DNA of 64,000 nucleotides, taken from Streptomyces sp. NRRL F-6492 (GTDB taxonomy: Bacteria; Actinomycetota; Actinomycetes; Streptomycetales; Streptomycetaceae). A program made the position numbers and the translations under genes. The notes beneath the pieces were generated by a model that did not search any database, was not told the DNA's origin, and was given only the letters and a program-made list of their open reading frames with translations. Each line of letters begins with the position of its first letter. Positions within the stretch are counted from its first letter, which is position 1. Of the stretch, positions 1 through 9,809 are shown piece after piece. The stretch lies in the NCBI RefSeq assembly GCF_001280125.1, contig NZ_LGEG01000212.1, positions 5,349-69,348 of the forward strand. Reading direction: 5' to 3'.

Positions 1-114
1 CTGGTCCATTGTCCGAGCACGACCGATAGACTGTTCGTGGAACGTCGCGGGGCGCAGCCCCCTGCCGGTCCGAGCCACGAGTAGCCAGCAGCCGCTGCAA
101 CCCCAGGGAGCGTT
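1..114. other. Upstream region of metK
   Basis: No coding region can be supported here. A purine-rich ribosome-binding site (AGGGAG, about 105-110) sits just before the metK GTG start at 115. I looked for a SAM-binding riboswitch and saw no recognisable conserved core, but only 114 bases are available. Confidence 0.4.
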
Positions 115-1323
<1,209 letters not shown>

Positions 1324-1341
1324 TCCCCGCACGTGCGCGAC

Positions 1342-1377
1342 CGAAGCCCGGCGTCCCCCGAGGGGCGCCGGGCTTCG
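1342..1377. terminator. Hairpin terminator after metK
   Basis: Twelve-base perfect stem (CGAAGCCCGGCG at 1342-1353 with CGCCGGGCTTCG at 1366-1377) plus four inner C-G pairs, 18 bases after the metK stop. There is no U-tract, which is common for Streptomyces terminators. Confidence 0.75.
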
Positions 1378-1418
1378 CTCCGTCCGGACTGTCGGTGGCG
1401 TCTGGTAGGTATGGGGCC

Positions 1419-3551
1419 GTGAGCAGCGAGAACGAGAAGCCCTCCGAGGAACCCGAGCAGCTCGCGCTCATTCGGGAGACCGTGCGGAAGGCGAAGGTGC
1501 CGCGGGCCAAGCCGCGGACGTGGCGGGGGGCCGCGCTCGCCAAAGAGCTGCCCGTCGCCCGGGTCGTCGTGAACAAGGGGGTGCTCCACCTCGACCAGTT
1601 CTTCGACTACGCGGTCCCCGAGGAGCTGGACGAGGCCGCCCGGCCCGGGGTGCGGGTGCGGGTGCGGTTCGGGGCCGGGGCGCACCAGGTCAAGAACGGG
1701 CGCCGGGAGGGCGGACGGCTGATCGACGGCTTCCTCGTCGAGCGCCGGGCCACCTCCGACTACTCCGGACCCCTGGCCGCCCTCGCCGACGTCGTCTCGC
1801 CCGAACCGGTCCTCGGACCCGAGCTGCTCGGCCTCGCCCGCGCCGTCGCCGACCGCTACGCGGGCAGCCTCGCCGACGTGCTCCAGCTCGCCGTGCCGCC
1901 GCGCAGCGCCGCCGCCGAGCGCCGCCCCTCCCCGGAGCCGCTGCCGCCGCCGGACGCCCCGGAGCCGGGGAGCTGGACGCGGTACGACCAGGGGCCCGCC
2001 TTCCTGGACGCCCTCGCGCACGGCGGGGCGCCCCGGGCCGTGTGGAACGCGCTGCCGGGGCCGCACTGGGCCGAGGAGATCGCCCGCGCCGTCGCCGCGA
2101 CCCTCGCCTCCGGGCGCGGCGCCCTCGTCCTCGTCCCCGACGGGCGGGCCGCCGACCGGGTCGACACGGCGCTCACCACCGTCCTGGGGGAGGGGCGGCA
2201 CGTCCTGCTCACCGCCGAGGCGGGCCCCGAGAAGCGCTACGCGCGCTGGCTCGCCGTGCGGCGCGGGGCGGTGCGGGCCGTCGTCGGCACCCGGGCGGCG
2301 ATGTTCGCCCCCGTACGGGACCTGGGCCTGGTCGTCGTCTGGGACGACGGCGACGGCAGCCACAGCGAACCGCACGCCCCCCAGCCCCACGCCCGCGAGG
2401 TGCTCCTGCTGCGCGCCGCCCACGACCGGTGCGCCTTCCTCCTGGGCAGCACCAGCTGCACCGTCGAGGCCGCCCAGCTCGTCGAGTCCGGCTGGGCCCG
2501 GGCACTGACCGCCGGACGCGAGCTGGTCCGCGCGGCCGCGCCCCTGATCCGCACCGTCGGCGACGGCGAACTCGCCCGGGACGAGGCCGCGCGCGCCGCC
2601 CGGCTGCCCTCGCTCGCCTGGCAGGCCGTACGGGAGGGGCTGAAGACCGGTCCGGTGCTCGTCCAGGTGCCCCGCCGGGGGTACGTGCCGAGGCTGGCCT
2701 GCGAGCGCTGCCGGGCGCCCGCCCGCTGCCGGCACTGCGCCGGGCCCCTGGAGGCCCCCGAGCAGCGGGAGCTGCGCTGCGGCTGGTGCGGGCGCGGCGC
2801 CCCCGACTGGCACTGCGTGGAGTGCGGCGCGAACCGGCTGCGCGCCCAGGTGGTCGGCGCGCGGCGGACCGCCGAGGAACTGGGCCGGGCCTTCCCCGCG
2901 GTGCCGGTCCGCACCTCGGGCCGTGACCACGTCCTGGACACCGTGCCCGGGCGCCCCGCGCTCGTCGTCTCCACCCCCGGCGCCGAGCCCGTCGCCGAGG
3001 GCGGCTACGCGGCCGCGCTGCTCCTCGACGGCTGGGCCATGCTCGGCCGGCCCGACCTGCGCGCGGGCGAGGAGGCGCTGCGCCGCTGGATCGACGCGGC
3101 CTCCCTGGTGCGGGGGCAGCCCGAGGGCGGCACGGTCGTCGTGGTGGCCGAGCCGACGCTGCGGCCGGTGCAGGCGCTCGTCCGCTGGGACCCGGTCGGG
3201 CACGCCCGGCGCGAGCTGGCCGAGCGCGCCGAGCTGGGCTTCCCGCCGGTCTCCCGGATGGCCGCGGTGACCGGCCCGCCGGAGGCCGTCGAGGACTTCC
3301 TGACGGCGGCCGCGCTGCCCCCCGACGCCGAGGTCCTCGGCCCGGTGCCGCTGCCCGTGGTGCGCCCCGGCGGCGCCCGCCGGCCCGGCGACCCCCCGCC
3401 GGGCGAGCAGTGGGACCGGGCCCTGGTCCGGGTCCCGCCCGGCAGCGGCGCGGCCCTGGCGGCCGCCCTCAAGCAGGCCAGGGCCTCCCGCCTCGCACGC
3501 GGCGGCGGGGACCCGGTGCGCGTCCGCGTGGACCCGCCGGACATCGGCTGA
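1419..3551 (+). CDS. priA: PriA-like primosomal protein N', helicase motifs degenerate
   Basis: This is the actinobacterial form of the replication-restart protein PriA, 710 residues. The N-terminal 3' DNA-binding domain is present (VNKGVLHLDQFFDYAVP). The central zinc-binding cysteine cluster is clear (CERC, CRHC, CGWC, CVEC pairs at roughly residues 430-475). Where a true PriA has a GxTGSGKT Walker A, this protein reads NALPGPHWAEEIARAV, and the DEEH box is replaced by VVVWDDGDGSHSEP. It probably binds forks but does not hydrolyse ATP as a helicase; known actinobacterial homologues also lack detectable helicase motifs. The GTG at 1419 was chosen because the open frame upstream of it is the shadow frame of metK. 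Confidence 0.9.
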   Translation: MSSENEKPSEEPEQLALIRETVRKAKVPRAKPRTWRGAALAKELPVARVVVNKGVLHLDQFFDYAVPEELDEAARPGVRVRVRFGAGAHQVKNGRREGGRLIDGFLVERRATSDYSGPLAALADVVSPEPVLGPELLGLARAVADRYAGSLADVLQLAVPPRSAAAERRPSPEPLPPPDAPEPGSWTRYDQGPAFLDALAHGGAPRAVWNALPGPHWAEEIARAVAATLASGRGALVLVPDGRAADRVDTALTTVLGEGRHVLLTAEAGPEKRYARWLAVRRGAVRAVVGTRAAMFAPVRDLGLVVVWDDGDGSHSEPHAPQPHAREVLLLRAAHDRCAFLLGSTSCTVEAAQLVESGWARALTAGRELVRAAAPLIRTVGDGELARDEAARAARLPSLAWQAVREGLKTGPVLVQVPRRGYVPRLACERCRAPARCRHCAGPLEAPEQRELRCGWCGRGAPDWHCVECGANRLRAQVVGARRTAEELGRAFPAVPVRTSGRDHVLDTVPGRPALVVSTPGAEPVAEGGYAAALLLDGWAMLGRPDLRAGEEALRRWIDAASLVRGQPEGGTVVVVAEPTLRPVQALVRWDPVGHARRELAERAELGFPPVSRMAAVTGPPEAVEDFLTAAALPPDAEVLGPVPLPVVRPGGARRPGDPPPGEQWDRALVRVPPGSGAALAAALKQARASRLARGGGDPVRVRVDPPDIG

Positions 3552-3628
3552 CGCCGAGGTCCTCCCTCACGGGTCCCCGTACGGACAGGGCGTCGGGGTC
3601 CTTCCTCAGGGGCCCGTACGGACGCGAG

Positions 3629-3662
3629 ACGGCCGCCCGTCCCACGAGGGGCGGGCGGCCGT
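3629..3662. terminator. Bidirectional hairpin terminator between priA and the HTH gene
   Basis: Fifteen-pair stem (3629-3643 with 3648-3662, one G-U pair) closing a four-base loop ACGA. It lies between the convergent ends of priA (3551) and the minus-strand HTH gene (3676), so it can serve both. Confidence 0.8.
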
Positions 3663-3675
3663 GGTGTCTCGTGCG

Positions 3676-4197
3676 TCAGACGTTCCGGGGCGCGGGGAAG
3701 GCCGACGGACGGGGGTCCTCGCGGAGGGCGGAGCTGCCCGAGGACGGCTGCGGCGGCATCGAGCGGGCGGCGGGGACCGAGGGGACGGGACGGATCACGC
3801 CCGGCTCCACCCCGTGCTCCTGCTCCACGGCGGGGTTCTGCCGGGGGGACGCCCGGCGGGCCCCGTAACGGCGGTGGACGGCCTGCTTGGTGACCCCGAG
3901 CGCGGAACCCACCGCGTCCCACGAGAAACCGAGCGAGCGGTCGAAGTCGACCGCGGCGGTCACCAGGGTCTCGATGCTGTCCCGCAGCTCCTGGGCGAGG
4001 CGTACGGTCGGGGCGGGCGCGCGCCCGTAGACGACGAAGCCCGTCGACGGGCCGGAGCGGCGAGGGCGGTAGACGTTGCCCAGCTGGGCCGTGAGCGTGC
4101 GCAGCGCGTCCACCTGCCGCCGGACCCGCTCGATGTCCCGCACGAGCAGGTGCAGACTCGCCCGGGCTTGGGCGTCGTGGGTTGCGTGGTCGGCCAT
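3676..4197 (-). CDS. Small HTH protein of unknown role
   Basis: A 173-residue cytosolic protein. It begins with a helical region ([19 protein letters not shown]) and has one recognisable helix-turn-helix near residues 105-130 ([20 protein letters not shown]), of the sigma-factor region-4 kind. The C-terminal 45 residues are proline- and serine-rich and probably disordered. The ATG at 4197 was chosen over an upstream one because a GAGAGG ribosome-binding site lies seven bases before it and the sequence MADHATHD begins there. The gene is divergent from fmt. An inverted repeat at 4261-4278 in the shared promoter region could be its operator. Specific function cannot be told from sequence. Confidence 0.8.
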   Translation of the reverse strand: MADHATHDAQARASLHLLVRDIERVRRQVDALRTLTAQLGNVYRPRRSGPSTGFVVYGRAPAPTVRLAQELRDSIETLVTAAVDFDRSLGFSWDAVGSALGVTKQAVHRRYGARRASPRQNPAVEQEHGVEPGVIRPVPSVPAARSMPPQPSSGSSALREDPRPSAFPAPRNV

Positions 4198-4260
4198 GTG
4201 AAAGCCTCTCGAACCGGCGTATGAGGGAGCGGGTCGCGAGGGGGAGCGGCGACCCGGTGA

Positions 4261-4278
4261 GGTCAATCTCTCTTGACC
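4261..4278. promoter_or_regulatory. Inverted repeat GGTCAA-N6-TTGACC between HTH gene and fmt
   Basis: Perfect six-base inverted repeat with a six-base spacer, 64 bases upstream of the HTH gene start. Each half also resembles a -35 hexamer (TTGACC) facing outwards on each strand, so it may be an operator, two divergent -35 elements, or both. Confidence 0.45.
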
Positions 4279-4455
4279 AACGCGCCACCGGGAGTTGGGT
4301 CACGCTGCGGGGGCGTACACGCATATGCGCGGAGCGCCCGCCCCTCCGTACGCCCCCTTTCCCGCCCGGCGCCGCACGCCGGGCGGGACCCGCCGGGCAC
4401 CGCCTAGACTGGTGCGCTGCCCCAACGCCCCCGGAGAGACAGGCAGTCGCCACCC

Positions 4456-5388
4456 ATGAAGCTCGTCTTCGCAGGCACCCCCGAGGTCGCCGTTCCCGCC
4501 CTGGACGCCCTGATCGCCTCCGGGCGGCACGAGGTGGCCGCCGTGGTCACCCGGCCCGACGCCCCGGCGGGACGCGGCCGGCGGCTCGTCGCCAGCCCGG
4601 TGGCCCAGCGAGCGGAGGAGGCGGGGATCGAGGTCCTCAAGCCGGCCAGGCCCCGCGACGAGGACTTCCTCGCCCGGCTGCGGGAGATCGCGCCGGACTG
4701 CTGCCCGGTCGTCGCCTACGGCGCCCTGCTGCCCAAGGTCGCCCTCGACGTCCCGGCCCGGGGCTGGGTCAACCTGCACTTCTCGCTGCTGCCCGCGTGG
4801 CGCGGGGCGGCGCCCGTGCAGCACGCGCTGATGGCCGGCGACCAGGTGACGGGCGCCTCCACCTTCCTGATCGAGGAGGGCCTGGACTCCGGCCCCGTCT
4901 ACGGCGTCGTCACCGAGGACGTCCGCCCGACCGACACCAGCGGCGACCTGCTCACCCGGCTCGCCTTCGCCGGCGCCGGACTGCTCGCCGCGACCATGGA
5001 CGGCATCGAGGACGGCACGCTCCGGGCCGTCCCGCAGCCCGTCGAGGGCGTCACCCTCGCCCCGAAGATCCAGGTCGAGGACGCCCACGTCGACTTCGCG
5101 GCCCCCGCGCTCCGGGTGGACCGCGTGGTGCGCGGCTGCACCCCGGCCCCCGGCGCCTGGACCGCCTTCCGCGGCGAGCGCCTCAAGCTGATCCAGGTCA
5201 CGCCCCTCCCGGACCGCACCGACCTGGCCCCGGGCGAGCTCGCGGTCGGCAAGAACAACGTGTACGCGGGCACCGGCTCGTACGCCGTCGAACTCCTCTG
5301 GGTCCAGCCCCAGGGCAAGAAGCCGATGAAGGCCGCCGACTGGGCCCGCGGGGTGCGGATCACTCCGGGGGAGCGGCTGGGCGCGTGA
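4456..5388 (+). CDS. fmt: Methionyl-tRNA formyltransferase
   Basis: Fmt transfers a formyl group from 10-formyl-tetrahydrofolate to Met-tRNA(fMet) for translation initiation. The 310-residue product has the family length. The N-terminal domain starts [16 protein letters not shown], and the active site is clear: Asn106 and His108 in [16 protein letters not shown] and Asp144 in [12 protein letters not shown]. The C-terminal tRNA-binding domain (about 205-310) includes [11 protein letters not shown]. It is followed, as in many bacteria, by rsmB, with a small minus-strand gene overlapping its last 29 bases. Confidence 0.96.
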   Translation: MKLVFAGTPEVAVPALDALIASGRHEVAAVVTRPDAPAGRGRRLVASPVAQRAEEAGIEVLKPARPRDEDFLARLREIAPDCCPVVAYGALLPKVALDVPARGWVNLHFSLLPAWRGAAPVQHALMAGDQVTGASTFLIEEGLDSGPVYGVVTEDVRPTDTSGDLLTRLAFAGAGLLAATMDGIEDGTLRAVPQPVEGVTLAPKIQVEDAHVDFAAPALRVDRVVRGCTPAPGAWTAFRGERLKLIQVTPLPDRTDLAPGELAVGKNNVYAGTGSYAVELLWVQPQGKKPMKAADWARGVRITPGERLGA

Positions 5389-5722
5389 CCCCGGCCGTGC
5401 TCCAGGGCGCCGGCTCTCCGTCGCAGGGCCCGGGGTCTCCCCACCGGTTCCAGAGCGTGTGCCGCCAGTCGTCGGCGCCGGGGCCGGGCCGGGTCACCGG
5501 CGGCACCGGGCCCGGGGCGGTCTCGATCAGGTGCAGCAGCGACCAGGCGACGCCGTAGCAGTCGTCCGGGCCGAAGCAGGCCGCGAGAGCCCGTGCCTCG
5601 TCGGGGGTGACGGGCGCGGAGACGGCTTCGAGCTGTTCGACCCGCCGGTCGATCTCCTCCTCGTCGGCCTCCTGGTCGGGGAGGGGGCCGTCGGCGGTGA
5701 ACGCCTTCACTTCGGGTCTCAT
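5360..5722 (-). CDS. Conserved hypothetical protein between fmt and rsmB
   Basis: Predicted 120-residue acidic cytosolic protein, not recognised as a named family. It has an N-terminal helical stretch rich in Asp and Glu ([19 protein letters not shown]) and a central Cys-containing segment [27 protein letters not shown], and ends in a Trp-rich region ([16 protein letters not shown]). Its 3' end overlaps the 3' end of fmt by 29 bases on the opposite strand. The start at 5722 (MRPEVKAF) is preferred to the longer frame from 5758, but no strong ribosome-binding site is visible. Coding bias supports the minus strand here. Confidence 0.6.
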   Translation of the reverse strand: MRPEVKAFTADGPLPDQEADEEEIDRRVEQLEAVSAPVTPDEARALAACFGPDDCYGVAWSLLHLIETAPGPVPPVTRPGPGADDWRHTLWNRWGDPGPCDGEPAPWSTAGVTRPAAPPE

Positions 5723-5884
5723 CCGCGCATGATCGCCGCCTCGGGGAGTCCCGGGCAAGCGGTCGCGCGACGGATCGCGCGGCGGCCCGCACCGGGCCGC
5801 GGGCCCGCACCGCTCCGGGCCCGCACCCGCGGAGGGACTACGCTGGGAGCGTTCGACCTCGTCATTTCGTCACGCGGAGCACCT

Positions 5885-7297
5885 TTGAGCGAGCAGGCAC
5901 GTCGCCGTCCCCCCAAGCCCTACCGGAAGCCCAAGAAGGATCCCGTCCGGATGCTCGCCTTCGAGGCGCTGAGGGCGGTCGACGAGCGGGACGCCTACGC
6001 GAACCTGGTGCTGCCGCCCCTGCTGAAGAAGGCCCGCGAGGGCGGGGACTTCGACGGGCGGGACGCGGCCCTCGCGACCGAGCTGGTCTACGGGACGCTG
6101 CGCCGCCAGGGCACGTACGACGCGATCATCGCCGCCTGCACCGACCGCCCGCTGCGCGAGGTCGACCCGCCCGTGCTCGACGTGCTCGCGCTCGGCGCGC
6201 ACCAGCTGCTCGGGACCCGGATCCCCACCCACGCCGCCGTCTCCGCCAGCGTCGAGCTGGCGCGGGTGGTGCTCGGCGACGGGCGGGCCAAGTTCGTGAA
6301 CGCCGTGCTGCGGAAGATCTCCCGGCAGGACCTGGACGCCTGGGTGGCGCAGGTCGCCCCGCCGTACGACGACGACCCCGAGGACCACCTCGCCGTCGTC
6401 CACTCGCACCCCCGCTGGGTCGTCTCGGCGCTCTGGGACTCCCTCGGCGGCGGCCGCGCCGGGATCGAGGACCTCCTGGAGGCGGACAACGAACGCCCCG
6501 AGGTCACCCTCGTCGCCCGCCCCGGCCGCTCCACCACCGAGGAGCTCGCCGCGGCCACCGAGACCCTGCCGGGCCGCTGGTCCCCGTACGCCCTGCGGAT
6601 GGCGGAGGGCGGCGAGCCCGGCGCCATCGAGGCGGTCAAGGAGGGCAGGGCCGGCGTCCAGGACGAGGGCAGCCAGCTGGTCGCCCTCGCCCTCGCGAAC
6701 GCGCCCGTCGAAGGACCCGACGCCCGCTGGCTCGACGGCTGCGCGGGCCCCGGCGGCAAGGCCGCGCTCCTCGCCGCCCTCGCCTCCGAGCGGGGCGCCG
6801 CCCTGCTCGCCTCCGAGAAGCAGCCGCACCGCGCCCGCCTGGTCGAGCGCGCCCTCGCCGGCAACCCCGGCCCGTACCAGGTGATCGCCGCCGACGGCAC
6901 CCGCCCGCCGTGGCGCCCCGGCTCCTTCGACCGGGTCCTGGTGGACGTGCCCTGCTCGGGCCTCGGCGCCCTGCGCCGCCGTCCCGAGGCCCGCTGGCGC
7001 CGCCGCCCCGACGACCTGGACGGCTTCGCCCCGCTCCAGCGCGCGCTGCTCACCGAGGCGCTGCGCGCGGTGCGCGTCGGCGGCGTCGTCGGGTACGCGA
7101 CCTGCTCGCCGCACCTGGCCGAGACCCGGGTCGTCGTCGACGACGTCCTGAAGAAGACCGGCGGCGCCGAGCTGATCGACGCCCGTCCGCTGCTGCCCGG
7201 CGTCCCCGCGCTCGGCGAAGGACCGGACGTCCAGCTGTGGCCGCATCTGCACGGTACGGACGCCATGTACCTGGCGCTGCTGCGCCGGACCGCCTGA
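5885..7297 (+). CDS. rsmB: 16S rRNA (cytosine-967-C5)-methyltransferase RsmB
   Basis: RsmB (Fmu/Sun) methylates C967 of 16S rRNA using SAM. The 470-residue protein has a basic tail (RRRPPKPYRKPKKD), an N-terminal NusB-like RNA-binding domain (about 20-160) and a C-terminal SAM methyltransferase domain. Motif I is LDGCAGPGGKAALLAAL, and motif IV with the release cysteine is VDVPCSGLGALRRRPEARW. The catalytic Cys is in GYATCSPHLAET. The start is a TTG at 5885, five bases after a GGAG ribosome-binding site; no ATG or GTG is better placed. fmt and rsmB are commonly linked. Confidence 0.94.
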   Translation: MSEQARRRPPKPYRKPKKDPVRMLAFEALRAVDERDAYANLVLPPLLKKAREGGDFDGRDAALATELVYGTLRRQGTYDAIIAACTDRPLREVDPPVLDVLALGAHQLLGTRIPTHAAVSASVELARVVLGDGRAKFVNAVLRKISRQDLDAWVAQVAPPYDDDPEDHLAVVHSHPRWVVSALWDSLGGGRAGIEDLLEADNERPEVTLVARPGRSTTEELAAATETLPGRWSPYALRMAEGGEPGAIEAVKEGRAGVQDEGSQLVALALANAPVEGPDARWLDGCAGPGGKAALLAALASERGAALLASEKQPHRARLVERALAGNPGPYQVIAADGTRPPWRPGSFDRVLVDVPCSGLGALRRRPEARWRRRPDDLDGFAPLQRALLTEALRAVRVGGVVGYATCSPHLAETRVVVDDVLKKTGGAELIDARPLLPGVPALGEGPDVQLWPHLHGTDAMYLALLRRTA

Positions 7298-7447
7298 CCC
7301 CGGGGCGCCCTACCCTTCGATCACCTGACCGCAATCTCCCGGTCTGTACAGGTCCCGGGCTCGTCGTTTCGTACCGAACCTGGTCCGGACCTGAATCGAA
7401 ACCGCCCAGCGGCAAAGAAGTGCCCAAGAACGTGGGAGGCTTGGCGC

Positions 7448-8131
7448 ATGGCGCAGATCAACCCCAGCATCCTGTCCGCGGACTTCGCCCGGCTCGCCGA
7501 GGAGGCCCGGGCGGTCGAGGGAGCCGACTGGCTGCACGTCGACGTGATGGACAACCACTTCGTGCCCAATCTGACGCTGGGCGTGCCGATCGTGGAGTCC
7601 CTCGCCCGCGCGACGGACACCCCGCTCGACTGCCACCTGATGATCGAGGACCCCGACCGCTGGGCCCCGCGGTACGTGGAGGCCGGCGCCGGTTCGGTGA
7701 CCTTCCACGTCGAGGCCGCCGCCGCCCCCGTGCGGCTCGCGCGGGAGATCCGGGCCAAGGGCGCCCGCGCCTCGATGGCGCTCAAGCCGGCCACGCCCAT
7801 CGAGCCGTACGAGGACCTGCTCCCCGAACTCGACATGCTGCTGATCATGACCGTCGAGCCCGGCTTCGGCGGCCAGGCCTTCCTCGACATCATGCTGCCC
7901 AAGATCCGCCGCACCCGTGAGCTGATCTCCAAGCACGGCCTGGAGCTGTGGCTCCAGGTCGACGGCGGGGTCGCGGAGTCCACGATCGAGCGGTGCGCCG
8001 AGGCCGGCGCCGACGTCTTCGTCGCGGGCTCGGCGGTGTACGGAGCGGCCGACCCGGCCGCCGCCGTCGCCTCGCTGCGGGCCCGCGCCGAGACCGCGAC
8101 GGCCTCCGCCGCGTGGGCGTGTGGCCACTGA
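7448..8131 (+). CDS. rpe: Ribulose-phosphate 3-epimerase
   Basis: Rpe interconverts ribulose-5-phosphate and xylulose-5-phosphate in the pentose phosphate pathway. The 227-residue TIM barrel has all family signatures: [12 protein letters not shown] at the N-terminus, [13 protein letters not shown] with a metal-binding Asp, DCHLMIEDP with a metal-binding His, [12 protein letters not shown], and the phosphate-binding [14 protein letters not shown] ribosome-binding site lies about nine bases before the ATG. The last 20 residues are an alanine-rich extension. Confidence 0.96.
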   Translation: MAQINPSILSADFARLAEEARAVEGADWLHVDVMDNHFVPNLTLGVPIVESLARATDTPLDCHLMIEDPDRWAPRYVEAGAGSVTFHVEAAAAPVRLAREIRAKGARASMALKPATPIEPYEDLLPELDMLLIMTVEPGFGGQAFLDIMLPKIRRTRELISKHGLELWLQVDGGVAESTIERCAEAGADVFVAGSAVYGAADPAAAVASLRARAETATASAAWACGH

Positions 8132-8266
8132 GCCTCCGGCGGATGAACGCGGCCCGTCGGGCCGCCGACAGGACTGATCAAGGCACGTCGTTTCTGACAG
8201 GATGAACGGCGAGCAGGAGTGTGAACGACCTCGGCACGTGAACGGCGTGACGCGGGCAAGCGGTAC

Positions 8267-9316
8267 GTGAACGGCAGTGAGGAGATCGCGGTGGCGGGTA
8301 TGTCGGCGGGACGGTCAGCCCTGCGGATGGGCCCCGCGGAACTGGTGCAGGCGGCGGCCATGGCCCGCCGCTTCTACCTGGAGGGCAAGTCCAAGATCCA
8401 GATCGCCGAGGAGTTCGGCGTGAGCCGCTTCAAGGTGGCCCGGGTCCTGGAGACCGCCCTGGAGCGCGATCTCGTACGGATCGAGATCCGCGTGCCGGCC
8501 GAGCTGGACGCCGAGCGCTCCGACGCCCTCCGCGCCCGCTACGGGCTCCGCCACGCCGTCGTCGTCGAGTCCCCGGCGGAGGGCGAGGACGAGTCGCCCG
8601 ACCCGGAGAACCTCGGCGAGGTCGCCGCCGACCTGCTCGGCGAGCTGGTCGCCGAGGGCGACGTCCTCGGCCTGGCCTGGGGCCGCTCCACCATCCACAT
8701 GGCGGCCGCGCTCGACCGGCTGCCGCCCTGCACGGTCGTCCAGCTCACCGGCGTGTACGACGCCGGGACCGCCGAGCGCGGCTCCGTCGAGGCCGTCCGC
8801 CGGGCCGCCCAGGTCTCCGGCGGCGAGGCCCACCCGATCTACGCCCCCATGCTGCTGCCCGACCCGGCGACGGCCGCCGCCCTGCGCAACCAGACCGGCA
8901 TCGCGCGCGCCTTCGAGTACTTCGACAAGGTGACCGTCGCCTGCGTCTCCATCGGCTCCTGGGAGCCGGGCATCTCCACCGTCCACGACATGCTCTCCGA
9001 CGAGGAGCGCGCCCACTACGCCTCGCTCGGCGTCGCCGCCGAGATGTCCGCGCACCTCTTCGACTCCGAGGGGCGCCGGGTCGGCCGCGACCTGGGCGAG
9101 CGCTGCATCACCGTCGAGGCGGACCGGCTGCGCCGGATCCCCGAGGTCGTCGCCATCGCCGGCGGCCAGCGCAAGGCGGCGGCGATCGGCGCGGTGCTCC
9201 GCTCCGGGCTCGTCACCAGCCTGGTGACCGACCGCGCCGCGGCGGACTACCTGCTCACCGAGTCCAGCCCGGGCACGCACCCGGCGCTCGACCGGACGGA
9301 CCCCGACGGCAGCTGA
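8267..9316 (+). CDS. SorC/DeoR-type sugar-binding transcriptional regulator
   Basis: A 349-residue one-component regulator. Residues about 30-70 form a helix-turn-helix (LEGKSKIQIAEEFGVSRFKVARVL). The rest is a phosphosugar-isomerase-like effector domain (GLAWGRSTIHMAAALDRLP; ITVEADRLRRIPEVVAIAGG), as in the SorC family, which senses phosphorylated sugars. It follows rpe, so a pentose-phosphate-related ligand is possible but not shown. The start is uncertain: a GTG at 8291 sits six bases after GAGGAG and is the best-spaced start, ATG 8300 also fits, and 8267 is the longest. Confidence 0.85.
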   Translation: MNGSEEIAVAGMSAGRSALRMGPAELVQAAAMARRFYLEGKSKIQIAEEFGVSRFKVARVLETALERDLVRIEIRVPAELDAERSDALRARYGLRHAVVVESPAEGEDESPDPENLGEVAADLLGELVAEGDVLGLAWGRSTIHMAAALDRLPPCTVVQLTGVYDAGTAERGSVEAVRRAAQVSGGEAHPIYAPMLLPDPATAAALRNQTGIARAFEYFDKVTVACVSIGSWEPGISTVHDMLSDEERAHYASLGVAAEMSAHLFDSEGRRVGRDLGERCITVEADRLRRIPEVVAIAGGQRKAAAIGAVLRSGLVTSLVTDRAAADYLLTESSPGTHPALDRTDPDGS

Positions 9317-9368
9317 ACCGCCGGTGTTCCCGGGGGCCGGAGCCGTTCCGCGACGCTATGTTCGGGAC

Positions 9369-9809
9369 ATGCTGCTCCGGCCCCCGCGCGTGCTCCTCGC
9401 GCTCGTCCTCTCCGTCCTCCTGGGCGGGTTCCTCGCCGGCTGTTCCCCGGCGGCCGGCGGAGGCGCGCGGACCGCCGCCCCGACCCGTACGCCCGCCACC
9501 GCCGCGCCCACCGGCGCCTCCGGCCTGCCCGTCGTACGGGCCGCCGACCTGCCGCCCGAGGCGCGCGGGACGCTCGACCTCATCGCGCGCGGCGGGCCCT
9601 ACCCGTACGCCAAGGACGGCACCGTCTTCTCCGACTTCGAGAAGGCCCTGCCCCGCGAGGAGCGCGGCTACTACCGCGAGTACACCGTGAAGACCCCCGG
9701 CGAACGCGACCGGGGGGCGCGCCGCCTCGTCGTCGGGCGCGGCGGCGAGACGTACTACACCGACGACCACTACGAGACCTTCCGGGAGGTGGTCGCGGAT
9801 GAGGCCTGA
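9369..9809 (+). CDS. Guanyl-specific ribonuclease, RNase Sa family, predicted lipoprotein
   Basis: A 146-residue exported RNase T1/Sa-type enzyme that would cleave RNA after guanosine. The catalytic residues of RNase Sa align: Glu104 (YYREYTV), Arg115 and Arg119 (ERDRGARRL) and His134 (TDDHYETF), after the conserved LPPEARGTLDLIARGGPYPY segment. The signal ends in a lipobox LAGC (Cys25), so the product should be lipid-anchored, and a Pro/Thr/Ala-rich linker precedes the catalytic domain. The disulfide pair of secreted RNase Sa is absent. The start at ATG 9369 was chosen from the signal peptide; it lacks a clear ribosome-binding site and may be leaderless. Its 3' end overlaps the inhibitor gene. 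Confidence 0.9.
   Translation: MLLRPPRVLLALVLSVLLGGFLAGCSPAAGGGARTAAPTRTPATAAPTGASGLPVVRAADLPPEARGTLDLIARGGPYPYAKDGTVFSDFEKALPREERGYYREYTVKTPGERDRGARRLVVGRGGETYYTDDHYETFREVVADEA

Noticed and set aside
1..114. SAM riboswitch upstream of metK
   Set aside because: No SAM-I, SAM-II or SAM-IV core could be recognised and only 114 bases are present.
3205..4453. Long minus-strand frame over priA end and the HTH gene
   Set aside because: Arg/Gly/Pro-rich shadow frame; the true HTH gene is in a different frame with a ribosome-binding site.
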